DNA from: Falsiroseomonas sp051860665
GTDB taxonomy: Bacteria > Pseudomonadota > Alphaproteobacteria > Acetobacterales > Acetobacteraceae
NCBI RefSeq assembly: GCF_051860665.1
Contig: NZ_JBHYDM010000026.1
Coordinates: 1-64,000 of the forward strand
Direction: 5' to 3'
Length of the DNA stretch: 64,000 bases
Below are positions 7,265 through 15,417 of this stretch, one piece after another. The number at the start of each line of letters is the position of its first letter. The first letter of the stretch is position 1. A program made the position numbers and the translations under genes. The notes beneath the pieces were generated by a model. The model was not told the DNA's origin and searched no databases. It was given only the letters and a program-made list of their open reading frames with translations.

Positions 7265-8533
7265 ATGCCCGCCGATGACGCCGCGCCGCGGCTCACCTTG
7301 CCGCCCGGGCCCCGCTTCGCCGCGCTCGGCGCCGAATTCGTGCGGGGCGCCGGCGCGGGCAGTGGGATTGAGCCCCGGCTCGCCGATCGCCTGGCGCTGA
7401 TCGCGGAGGAGGTGCTGGCGGCCAGCCCGCCCGGCGCCGGCCCGGTCAGCCTGGCGCTGCGCGACCGGCGGCATGCGGTGCGGCTCGAACTCGGCTTCGG
7501 CACGGCCGATCTCGACCTCGCCGGGCTGGACCAGGCGCGGGAGCGGGACCTGGAGGATGAGGCGGCTGATGTCGGCCTCTATCTGGCGGCGCGGCTGGCG
7601 GACCAGCTCACCACCGAACCCGTGGGCCGCAACGGCCTGCTGCTGGGCTTCGACCTGGCGCGCAGCTACGCCCCCCGCAGCCCGGAGCGGCCGCCGTCCG
7701 GCCTCGGGCCGCTGGCCGGCGCGCCCGTGGATCCGGATGATGCGACGCTGGCGCTGCTGGTGGACTGGGCGGAGGCCCAGGGCCTCGGCGGCGCGGGCTT
7801 CCGCACGGCGCCCCGGGTGCTGGACCAGCGCGCGGCCGGGGAGCTTTTCGCCCGCGTGGCGATGGATGCGCAGCGCCGGCCGATCGGCGGCCTGCTCTGG
7901 CAGAATTTCGGCCGGCGGATGATGGCGCTGGCCGGCCCGGCCTTGCTGCTGCCGCCCGGACCGGCGCGCGAAGCCCTGGCCATGGGGTTGCTGGAGGCCG
8001 CGCTCGGCGCCCTGGCGCGCGGCGGCATCCAGGGGCTGGTGGTGCTGGAGGCCGCGCCCGACATGCCGCGCGCGGCCTTCGAGGTGGTGGGCCATCTGCC
8101 GGACGCGGCCGGCGCCCCGCAACCTGTGCTGTTCCGGGCGCTGGAGGAAGACCCAGGCGGCATCGCCTGGGTGCCACCGCTGCTGCGGGACTGGGTGACC
8201 CGGACGGTGCGCCGCCTGGGCCTGGGTCGCGATATCGAGGAACCGCCACCGCCCGCGCGCGCCACCGGCGCCGCCATGGCGGCGGAGACGGATCGCGCCG
8301 CCGGCCGCGTCACGCTGCGGCCGCTGCTGACCGCGGGCGATGCGGCGTCGGTCGCCGCCGGCAATGTGGCGCTGTTCCGCAGCCAGGGCTTCGCCCATTT
8401 CCGCGCGGTGCTCGATCTCGGCCAGCCGGGGCATGCGGCCTTCGCGGAGGGGCTGGTGCAGGCGGGCCTGGCGCCGGCGGCGCTGATCCCGGATGCGGCG
8501 GGCGACCTGCTGCTTCTGGCCGTGCTGGAATGA
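7265..8533 (+). CDS. Protein with a degenerate anti-sigma-like (RsbW/HATPase) N-terminal fold
   Basis: A 422-residue cytoplasmic protein. Residues about 15-135 follow the layout of RsbW-type serine-kinase/anti-sigma ATPase domains: FAALGAEFVRGAG, a RLALIAEEVLAASP helix in place of the N-box, a strand pair, then DVGLYLAARLADQLTTEPVGRNGLLLGF resembling the G2/GLxL...GRN segment. The canonical catalytic Asn and DxGxG are missing, so ATP binding is doubtful. The C-terminal ~290 residues (LLWQNFGRRMMALAGPALLL... and RVTLRPLLTAGDAASVAAG) are not recognised; an acyltransferase-like fold is possible. The stop overlaps the start of the HisC-type gene by 4 bases, implying coupled translation and possibly a shared role. 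Confidence 0.6.
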   Translation: MPADDAAPRLTLPPGPRFAALGAEFVRGAGAGSGIEPRLADRLALIAEEVLAASPPGAGPVSLALRDRRHAVRLELGFGTADLDLAGLDQARERDLEDEAADVGLYLAARLADQLTTEPVGRNGLLLGFDLARSYAPRSPERPPSGLGPLAGAPVDPDDATLALLVDWAEAQGLGGAGFRTAPRVLDQRAAGELFARVAMDAQRRPIGGLLWQNFGRRMMALAGPALLLPPGPAREALAMGLLEAALGALARGGIQGLVVLEAAPDMPRAAFEVVGHLPDAAGAPQPVLFRALEEDPGGIAWVPPLLRDWVTRTVRRLGLGRDIEEPPPPARATGAAMAAETDRAAGRVTLRPLLTAGDAASVAAGNVALFRSQGFAHFRAVLDLGQPGHAAFAEGLVQAGLAPAALIPDAAGDLLLLAVLE

Positions 8534-9642
8534 CCGGCTTCGCGCTGGAGCGGCTGGTGCCGGCGCATGTGGCGGCCTTCGAGGCCTATGTCCCCGCGCC
8601 GCCCGACGATGTGCTGCTGCGCCGCTTCGGCGTGCCGCATCTGCACCGGCTGAACAACAACGAGAACCCGCTGGGCCCGCCCGCGGCGGCGCAGGCGGTG
8701 CTGGCCGGCTGGGATGTGCGGGAGGCGGCGGCCTATCCGCAGGGCGATGGCTGGCACCTGCGGCGCGCCATCGCCGGCCATTTCGGCCTAGAGGCGGAGC
8801 AGGTGATCCTCGGCAATGGCGCCAATGAGGTGATCGGCTTCGTCATCAAGGCTTTTTGCGAAGCGGGCTGCAACATCGTCACCGCCGACCGCACCTTCGC
8901 CGTCTATGAATGGCTCGCGAGTTTCTCGGGCATCGAGCCGCGGCTGGTGCCGCTGCGGGCGGATGGCTTCGACGAGGTGGCGCTGCTGCGCGCGATCGAT
9001 GCGCAAACCCGGGTGGTCTTCCTCTGCAATCCGAACAACCCGACCGGCAGCTGGTGGGACCATGCGCGGCTGGAACGCTTCCTGGAAGCCGTCGATGGCC
9101 GCGCCATCGTGGTGGCGGACGAGGCCTATGCCGAATTCGCCGATGTACCGGGCTTTCCCGACAGCTTCGCGCTGATGGCGCGCCACCCGAACCTGGTGGT
9201 CTTCCGCACCTTCTCCAAGGCCTGGGGCCTGGCCGGGCTGCGCATCGGCTGGATGGCGGCCGCGCCCGCCGTGGCCGCGACGGTGCGCAAGACCAGCATC
9301 AGCTACAGCATCAACCGCATGGCGCTGGAGGCGGCGCGGGCCGCGGTCTGGGACACGGCGCATCTGGCGGCGACGCGGGAGCAGGTGCGGCAGGGCCGTG
9401 CCGCCCTGTCGGCGCTGGCGGCCCGGCTCGGCCTGCCGCTGCTGGGCGGCATAGGCAATTTCGCCATGCTGCGGCTGCCGATACCCGATACCGTGGCGCA
9501 TCGGCGGCTGATGGCGCGCGGCGTGATGGCGCGCGCCATGACCAGCTTCCGCTACCCCGGCTGGCTGCGCGTCTCCTGCGGCCCCCCGCCCGCCATGGCC
9601 GCCTTTGCAGAGGCGCTGGAGGCGGTGCTGGCGGAGGCCTGA
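8530..9642 (+). CDS. HisC-type class I/II pyridoxal-phosphate aminotransferase
   Basis: 370 residues with the histidinol-phosphate/aromatic aminotransferase layout: LNNNENPLGPP near residues 41-51, AAYPQGDGWHLRRAIA, GNGANEVIGF, CNPNNPTGS at 166-174, the PLP-contacting VADEAYAEF (Asp197), and the Schiff-base lysine in FRTFSKAWGLAGLRIGW (Lys230). C-terminal SFRYPGWLRVSCG holds the substrate-carboxylate arginine. It would transfer an amino group between a histidinol-phosphate-like or aromatic amino acid and 2-oxoglutarate. It overlaps the upstream gene by ATGA and is not beside other his genes, so it may be a paralogue with another substrate. Confidence 0.85.
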   Translation: MTGFALERLVPAHVAAFEAYVPAPPDDVLLRRFGVPHLHRLNNNENPLGPPAAAQAVLAGWDVREAAAYPQGDGWHLRRAIAGHFGLEAEQVILGNGANEVIGFVIKAFCEAGCNIVTADRTFAVYEWLASFSGIEPRLVPLRADGFDEVALLRAIDAQTRVVFLCNPNNPTGSWWDHARLERFLEAVDGRAIVVADEAYAEFADVPGFPDSFALMARHPNLVVFRTFSKAWGLAGLRIGWMAAAPAVAATVRKTSISYSINRMALEAARAAVWDTAHLAATREQVRQGRAALSALAARLGLPLLGGIGNFAMLRLPIPDTVAHRRLMARGVMARAMTSFRYPGWLRVSCGPPPAMAAFAEALEAVLAEA

Positions 9643-9714
9643 TCTGCCTTCGCTATGTGATTTGCCGCCCGCCCCCCGGCGGGGGATGACAGCCCCCCAG
9701 CCGAGGAGAACCCC

Positions 9715-10002
9715 ATGCCCGCAAGTGACGACCTGCCCGACTCCGGCTGGCTGCCGGTGGCCGCGCTGGAGGACCTGGAGCAGAAGCGCGAGGCGGCGAG
9801 CCGCGAGGTGGCGGAAAAGCTGATGGCGCTGCCGCCACGCGCCCGGGTGCTGGAACTGCTGCGCCGCGCCGCCGCCGGCAAGGCCGTGGAGGAGAAGCTG
9901 CGCCCCGCCGATCTGCGCGAGATCCTCGCCAGTTTCCCGGGCGAGGATCTGCCGGAGGAGGCCGCGCTGGCCGGGATGTTTCCGGGCCTGCTGGCGGAAT
10001 AG
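9715..10002 (+). CDS. Small acidic helical hypothetical protein
   Basis: The 95-residue product (MPASDDLPDSGWLPVAALEDLEQKREAASREVAEKLM...) is strongly helical and charged, without signal peptide or cysteine, and is not in a family I can name. A good GAGGAGA Shine-Dalgarno lies 5 bases before the ATG. It follows the HisC-type gene by 72 bases on the same strand and ends 6 bases from the stop of the convergent aminotransferase. Confidence 0.6.
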   Translation: MPASDDLPDSGWLPVAALEDLEQKREAASREVAEKLMALPPRARVLELLRRAAAGKAVEEKLRPADLREILASFPGEDLPEEAALAGMFPGLLAE

Positions 10003-10008
10003 CGGCGG

Positions 10009-11214
10009 TCAGCGCAGCCCTTCGCAAAAACGGCGGATGCGGGCACAGGCATCCTCCAGCTGCGCATCCGCCGCGGCGAAGCTGATACGGAAATGGCCGG
10101 GAAACATGAAGGCGGTGCCGTTCACCGTCGCCACGCCCTGTTCCGTCAGCAGCGCGAAGACGAAGTCCCAGTCATTGGTGATCTTCGTGCCCGCCGCCGT
10201 GGTCAGGCCGATGCAGGCGGTCATGTCCGGGAAGGCATAGAAGGCGCCTTCCGGCAGGTGGCAGCGCAGATGCGGCGTGGCGTTCAGCGCGCCGACCACG
10301 CGGTTGCGCCGCGCCTCATAGACCTGGCGCATCGCCTCCGTCGCATCCTGCGGGCCTTCCAGCGCGGCGACGGCAGCCGCCTGGGCGATGGAGCAGGTAT
10401 TGGAGGTCGACTGCCCCTGCAGCTTGTCCATCGCCTTGATCAGGTGGCGCGGCGCGCCGCCGAAGCCGATGCGCCAGCCGGTCATGGCGTAGGATTTGGA
10501 GCAGCCGTTCATGGTCAGCGTGCGATCGCGCAGGCGCGGCTCCACCTGCGCGAAGGTGGCAAAGCTTCGGCCGTCAAAGACCAGCTTTTCGTAGATGTCG
10601 TCGGTGAGGATGTGCACCTGCGGATGGCGCAGCAGCACGTCGCAGAGGCCGCGCAATTCCGCGGCTGAATAGGTCGCGCCGGTCGGGTTCGACGGCGTAT
10701 TCACGATCAGCCATTTCGTCCGTGGCGTGATGGCAGCTTCCAGCTGCTCCGGCGTCAACTTGAAACCCTGATTGGGGCCGCAGGGCAGCAGCACGGGCGT
10801 GCCATCGGCCAGGCCCACGATATCCGGATAGGAGACCCAGCAGGGGGTGGGGATGATGACCTCGTCGCCCGCATTGATGGTGGCGATCAGCGCATCATAG
10901 ATCACCTGCTTGCCGCCGGTGCCGACCAGGATCTCCTCCGGCGCATAGTCCAGCCCGTTGTCGCGCTTGAACTTGGCGGCCACCGCGCGGCGCAGGGCGA
11001 GGGTGCCGGAGATATCGGTGTAGCGGGTCTGGTTGTTGCGGATGGCGGCGATCGCCGCTTCCTTGATGTGCTCCGGCGTGTCGAAATCCGGCTCGCCGGA
11101 CGAGATGGCGAGCACATCCTTGCCCTCCGCCTTCAGCGCCTGGGCGCGCTGGCGCATGGCCGTGGTCTGGGAGGGTGAGATGCGGTTCAGGCGATCCGCG
11201 ATGACGTCACTCAT
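10009..11214 (-). CDS. Class I aminotransferase, aspartate aminotransferase type
   Basis: 401-residue fold-type I PLP enzyme. Motifs: SSGEPDFDTPEHIKEAA (39-55), GTGGKQVIYDAL, NTPSNPTGA (172-180), TDDIYEKLVFDG, and the PLP lysine in NGCSKSYAMTGWRIGFGGAP (Lys240). The GEPDFDTP start and motif set are those of alphaproteobacterial aspartate/prephenate aminotransferases. It is the last gene of the hyuB-hyuA-Bug-Bug operon (9 bases after the preceding gene), so a role in processing the amino acid released by hydantoin or amide hydrolysis is plausible, but housekeeping aspartate transamination is equally possible. Confidence 0.88.
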   Translation of the reverse strand: MSDVIADRLNRISPSQTTAMRQRAQALKAEGKDVLAISSGEPDFDTPEHIKEAAIAAIRNNQTRYTDISGTLALRRAVAAKFKRDNGLDYAPEEILVGTGGKQVIYDALIATINAGDEVIIPTPCWVSYPDIVGLADGTPVLLPCGPNQGFKLTPEQLEAAITPRTKWLIVNTPSNPTGATYSAAELRGLCDVLLRHPQVHILTDDIYEKLVFDGRSFATFAQVEPRLRDRTLTMNGCSKSYAMTGWRIGFGGAPRHLIKAMDKLQGQSTSNTCSIAQAAAVAALEGPQDATEAMRQVYEARRNRVVGALNATPHLRCHLPEGAFYAFPDMTACIGLTTAAGTKITNDWDFVFALLTEQGVATVNGTAFMFPGHFRISFAAADAQLEDACARIRRFCEGLR

Positions 11215-11223
11215 GTCGATTCC

Positions 11224-12213
11224 TCAGCGCGCCAGGTTCAGCCGGGCGCGGGTTACGATGTCCTTGAATTTCGCGAATTCGCCGGCGATGAAATCGCGCG
11301 TCGAGTCCGGCGTGCTGTCGCTCACCGCATCGATCCCGGCGGTGGCCAGGCGGGCCTTCACATCCTCCATGGCCAGCACGCGATTCGAGGCCGCGTTCAG
11401 CCGCGCGACGATGGCGGCCGGCATGCCCTTCGGGCCAAGCATGACATTCCAGGTGGAGGCCTCGAAATTCGCGAGGCCCGACTCCTGCAGGGTCGGCACA
11501 TCCGGGAACAGCGGGTGCCGCGCGGCGCTGCCCATGCCGATGATGCGGAACAGCCCATCCCGCGCCGCCGCGGCCAGCGAGCCGAGCGGTTCCCAGCCGT
11601 ATTGCACCTCGCCTTTGGTCAGCGCCTCCACCAGCGGCGCGCCGCCGCGATAGGGCACATGCTCGGCCTGCAGCCCGCCGGCCGAGAGGTTCATCAATTC
11701 GCCCGCCAGATGCCCGACGCTGCCGGAACCGGAACTGCCCCAGCTCGCGCGGCCCGGATTGGCGCGCAGCCAGGCGATCAGCGCCTGCGGATCGCGATGC
11801 GGCGAATCCCTCGGCACCGCCAGCGCGATCGGCGCGCGACCCAGGATGGCGATGGCGGAGAAATCCGCGATGGGGTCGTAGGGCGTGGTATCCGGCTGCA
11901 GCGCCGGCACCGTGCCATGGGTGGAGGGCGTGCCGAGCAGGATGGCATGGCCATCCGCCGGCGCGCGCTTGACGAAATCGCTGCCGATGACGCCGCCGGC
12001 GCCGGCGCGGTTCTCCACCACGATGCGCGCGCCGGCGCCGATCACCGGCGCCATGCGGTCCGCCACCAGCCGGGCGAGCAGATCCGCGGATCCGCCGGCG
12101 GGGAAGGGGATGGTGAAGCTGATCACACGGTCCGGCCAGGCCGCGCTCTGGGCGCGCGCTTGAGCGAAGGGCGCCGCCGTGAGGGCGGCCAGGGCAAGAC
12201 GGCGCGTCAGCAT
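11224..12213 (-). CDS. Bug/TctC-family tripartite tricarboxylate transporter substrate-binding protein
   Basis: 329-residue periplasmic binding protein. It has a signal peptide (MLTRRLALAALTAAPFAQARA), then the family signatures IPFPAGGSADLLARLVADRM, VVENRAGAGGVIGSDFV, HAILLGTPSTHG and HVPYRGGAPLVEAL. Bug proteins bind small carboxylates in a Venus-flytrap fold and normally deliver to TctAB-type membrane components, but none are encoded nearby, so this is an orphan receptor as is common in Betaproteobacteria and Acetobacteraceae. AAGGAA precedes the ATG. It lies in the hyuBA operon beside a second Bug gene. Confidence 0.9.
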   Translation of the reverse strand: MLTRRLALAALTAAPFAQARAQSAAWPDRVISFTIPFPAGGSADLLARLVADRMAPVIGAGARIVVENRAGAGGVIGSDFVKRAPADGHAILLGTPSTHGTVPALQPDTTPYDPIADFSAIAILGRAPIALAVPRDSPHRDPQALIAWLRANPGRASWGSSGSGSVGHLAGELMNLSAGGLQAEHVPYRGGAPLVEALTKGEVQYGWEPLGSLAAAARDGLFRIIGMGSAARHPLFPDVPTLQESGLANFEASTWNVMLGPKGMPAAIVARLNAASNRVLAMEDVKARLATAGIDAVSDSTPDSTRDFIAGEFAKFKDIVTRARLNLAR

Positions 12214-12226
12214 GGCAGGTGTTCCT

Positions 12227-13195
12227 TCAGATGGTGATGTTCTGGCCGCGGATGATCTCGCCCCACTTCGCGAGCTCCTCCGTCCAGTAGCTGTCGAGCT
12301 CCGCCGCGCTGCTGCCGATGGTCTCCACCGCCATCGTCGTCAGCCGCTCCTTCGTCGCGGGATCACGCAGCGCCTTCTGCAGGGAGGCGGTGAGCCGCGC
12401 CACGATCGGCGCCGGCGTGCCCGCCGGCAGCAGCATGATGACATCGGTGGAGGAGGCGAAGCCCGGCACGCCGGATTCCGCCAGCGTCGGGATATCGGTG
12501 GCGAAGGAGGAACGCTGCGCCGTGCTGACGCCGAGCAGCTTCAGCTGGCCATTGGCGCGGAAGGGCAGGCAGGTGACCATGTCGACGAAGGACATGGCGA
12601 CCTCCCCGGCCAGCAGGCCCTGCACGGAAGGGCCGCCGCCGCGATAGGGCACATGCAGCAGCCGCGTGCCGGACTTCGCCTGGAACAGCTCCGCCGCCAG
12701 GTGGCTGCTGGCGCCGATGCCGGCCGAGGAATAGGTCACCTCGCCCGGCTTCGCCCGAGCATGGGCGACGAATTCGGCGATGCTGTTCACCGGCACGGAA
12801 GGATGCACGCAAAGCACCTGCGCGCTGCGCGCCACCAGGCTGACGCCGGTGAAGGCGGCCCGGTTCTCATAGGGCAGGTTGCGCATCAGATGCGGCGCGA
12901 TGGCGTAGGTGCTGTTGGTGCCGAGCAGGAAGGTATAGCCATCCGGCCGCGACCGCGCGACGTGGCTGTGCCCCAGCGTGCCGGAGGCGCCGCCGCGATT
13001 GTCCACCACCACGGGCTGGCCGAGATCGGCCGCCATCGCCTGGGCGATGACACGGCCCATCACATCCGTGGATCCGCCCGCCGCCCATGGGATCACCAGC
13101 GTGATGGGGCGGTTGGGGAAGACCTCCTGCGCCGAGGCAGGCCTCAGCGCAGGCAATGCCAGGCCGGCGGCCAGCAGGGAACGACGTGTCGCCAT
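12227..13195 (-). CDS. Bug/TctC-family substrate-binding protein (second in operon)
   Basis: 322-residue exported binding protein. The start at 13195 (MATRRSLLAAGLALPALRPA, a Tat-like or Sec signal) is preferred over a frame extending to 13255 because AAGGAG lies 6-7 bases before it. Signatures: VIPWAAGGSTDVMGRVIAQAM, VVVDNRGGASGTLG, LLGTNSTYA and HVPYRGGGPSVQGLL. It is paralogous to the neighbour at 11224, 13 bases away, and both probably sense or import a hydrolysis substrate of HyuAB. No TctAB is linked. Confidence 0.9.
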   Translation of the reverse strand: MATRRSLLAAGLALPALRPASAQEVFPNRPITLVIPWAAGGSTDVMGRVIAQAMAADLGQPVVVDNRGGASGTLGHSHVARSRPDGYTFLLGTNSTYAIAPHLMRNLPYENRAAFTGVSLVARSAQVLCVHPSVPVNSIAEFVAHARAKPGEVTYSSAGIGASSHLAAELFQAKSGTRLLHVPYRGGGPSVQGLLAGEVAMSFVDMVTCLPFRANGQLKLLGVSTAQRSSFATDIPTLAESGVPGFASSTDVIMLLPAGTPAPIVARLTASLQKALRDPATKERLTTMAVETIGSSAAELDSYWTEELAKWGEIIRGQNITI

Positions 13196-13311
13196 GGTCC
13201 ATCTCCTTGTCGCCGTCGCGCTGCGACGGGGGTGCGTGCCGTGATGCTTGCGCATCTCCCTGTTGTGGCGCCGCGCTTCTTGTGGCGCGGCGGTGTGGAG
13301 TATGGAGCCGC

Positions 13312-15417
13312 TCAGGGCAGCTCGACGACCAGATTCCGGAAGCGATCGACCGAGACCTTCGCATCCGGCCCGATGACGCAGGTGGATTCCCGCTCCTCCA
13401 CCAGCGCGGGGCCGGTGAAGCTGGCGCCGGGGGCCAGGGCGTAGCGGTCGTAGACCTGGCAGGGCCGCCAGCCGAGGCCTTCGAACAGCACCTCCCGCAC
13501 CCCGCGCGCCGCCTTGGCCGCGTCGGTGAAGCTTTCGGTCGCGGTATTGGCGACCTCGGCGAGCTGGATGTCGCGCCCCGGCGCCAGGCAGGCGACGCGC
13601 CAGGACAGCGCCTCGATCGGCAGATCGGTCAGCGCGCGGCCGAAGCGCTCCCGGTAGCTTTCGAAGAAGTTCTGTCGAATTGCCGGCAGGTCGTCGGCGG
13701 TCAATTTCATCGAAGGCAGCTTCACGGGAATCTCGAATCCCTGGCCGACATGGCGCATGTCGGCGGCGGCCACGGCCGTGATCTGGTCCGGATCAGCACC
13801 GGTCTCCAGCAGCAGCGCGCGGCCTTCCGCCTCCATCTGCGCCAGCAGCCCGTTCACATGATCCCAGTCCAGCCGCTCCAGCCGGCCGACATGGCTGCGC
13901 ACCAGGTCGGTAGCCGGCGGCGCGACGAGGAAGCCGAGCGCCGAGGCGACGCCGGCACCCAGCGGCACCACCATGCGCTTCATCTTGAGCAGGCGTGCGA
14001 GATCGTAGGAATGCACCGGCCCGGCACCGCCGAAGGCGATCAGCGTGTAGCGGCGCGGGTCGCGCCCCTTCTCCGCCAGATGCATGCGCGTGGCGGCGGC
14101 CATGGTCTCATCCACGATGCGGCGGATGCCGAGGGCAGCCATGTCGCGTTCCACGCCCAGCTTCTTCGCGATGCCGGTCTCGATGGCGCGCTGCACGGCA
14201 TTCGGGTCCAGCGCCATCTCGCCGCCCAGGAAGTATTTTGGGTCCAGCCGGCCCAGCACGAGATCACCATCGGTGACGGTGGGCTCCGTGCCGCCGCGGC
14301 CATAGCAGATCGGCCCCGGCTTGGCGCCGGCACTGCGCGGGCCCACCTTCATCAGGCCCGAGGCCTCATCGACGCGGGAGATGGAGCCACCGCCGGCGCC
14401 GATCTCGATCATATCGACGACCGTCACCTTCAGCGGCAGGCCGGAGCCCTTCTGGAAGCGCCGCACGCGCCCTGCCTCGAAATCGAATTTCCGGTCCGGT
14501 GCCGCATTCTCCACCAGGCACATCTTTGCGGTGGTGCCGCCCATGTCGAAGGAGACGACGTGGTTCTCGCCGGTCAGCCGCGCCAGGAAGGAGGCGGCCA
14601 TGGCGCCGGCCGCGGGGCCTGATTCGATCAACCGAATGGGGAACTCCTTCGCATCCCGCACCGCCGCGATGCCGCCACCCGAAAGCATGACATGCAGCCG
14701 CCCGACGAAGCCCAGCGCGGCGAGATCCGCCTCCAGCTTGTCGAGGTAGCGGCGCATCAGCGGCTGCACATAGGCATTGGCGCAAGCCGTGCTGGTGCGC
14801 TCGAATTCCCGGATTTCCGGCGCGACGCGGGAGGAGAGCGACAGTGGCAGGTCCGGATACATTTCCGCCACGATCGCGCCAGCGCGGACCTCGTGCCGAT
14901 CGGCGTGATAGGCATGCATGAAGGCGATGGCGAGCGCCTCGATCTTCTCGACCTCGACCAGCTGCTTCACCGCCGCGCGCACCGCGTCTTCATCCAGCGG
15001 CAGCAGCGTCGCGCCATGCACGTCAATGCGTTCCGGAATCTCCAGGCGCAGATGACGCGGCACCAGTGTCGGCGGCGCTTCCAGATACAGGTCATACAGG
15101 TCGTAGCGCGTCTCGCGCCCGATCTCGATGACGTCGCGGAAACCCGCCGTGGTCAGCAGGCCGACGGTCGCGCCGGTGCGCTCGATGATGGTGTTGGTCA
15201 CCAGCGTGGTGCCGTGGACGATGCTGTGCAGGTCGGCGGGCTTCAGGCCCGTCTCCTCCAGCAGCCGCATGGTGCCGGCGATGATCGCCTCGCTGGGATC
15301 GTCCGGCGTGGTCAGCCGCTTGCCGGTCGCGACCAGCTTGCGGACGGGATCGTGCAGCACGAAATCGGTGAAGGTGCCGCCGACGTCGACCCCGATGCGT
15401 GCCGTGCCCGCGCTCAT
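13312..15417 (-). CDS. hyuA: Hydantoinase/oxoprolinase family protein HyuA
   Basis: 701-residue ATP-dependent amidohydrolase subunit of the N-methylhydantoinase A / 5-oxoprolinase / acetone carboxylase beta superfamily. The N-terminal sugar-kinase-like phosphate loop GVDVGGTFTDFVLHD is at about residues 9-23, with VHGTTLVTNTIIERTGA next and a second actin-fold motif SFDMGGTTAKM further on. The length matches HyuA. It pairs with HyuB, whose stop codon overlaps its start by 4 bases; together they hydrolyse a cyclic amide in an ATP-dependent manner. The exact substrate (hydantoin, oxoproline or another lactam) cannot be read from sequence. Confidence 0.92.
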   Translation of the reverse strand: MSAGTARIGVDVGGTFTDFVLHDPVRKLVATGKRLTTPDDPSEAIIAGTMRLLEETGLKPADLHSIVHGTTLVTNTIIERTGATVGLLTTAGFRDVIEIGRETRYDLYDLYLEAPPTLVPRHLRLEIPERIDVHGATLLPLDEDAVRAAVKQLVEVEKIEALAIAFMHAYHADRHEVRAGAIVAEMYPDLPLSLSSRVAPEIREFERTSTACANAYVQPLMRRYLDKLEADLAALGFVGRLHVMLSGGGIAAVRDAKEFPIRLIESGPAAGAMAASFLARLTGENHVVSFDMGGTTAKMCLVENAAPDRKFDFEAGRVRRFQKGSGLPLKVTVVDMIEIGAGGGSISRVDEASGLMKVGPRSAGAKPGPICYGRGGTEPTVTDGDLVLGRLDPKYFLGGEMALDPNAVQRAIETGIAKKLGVERDMAALGIRRIVDETMAAATRMHLAEKGRDPRRYTLIAFGGAGPVHSYDLARLLKMKRMVVPLGAGVASALGFLVAPPATDLVRSHVGRLERLDWDHVNGLLAQMEAEGRALLLETGADPDQITAVAAADMRHVGQGFEIPVKLPSMKLTADDLPAIRQNFFESYRERFGRALTDLPIEALSWRVACLAPGRDIQLAEVANTATESFTDAAKAARGVREVLFEGLGWRPCQVYDRYALAPGASFTGPALVEERESTCVIGPDAKVSVDRFRNLVVELP

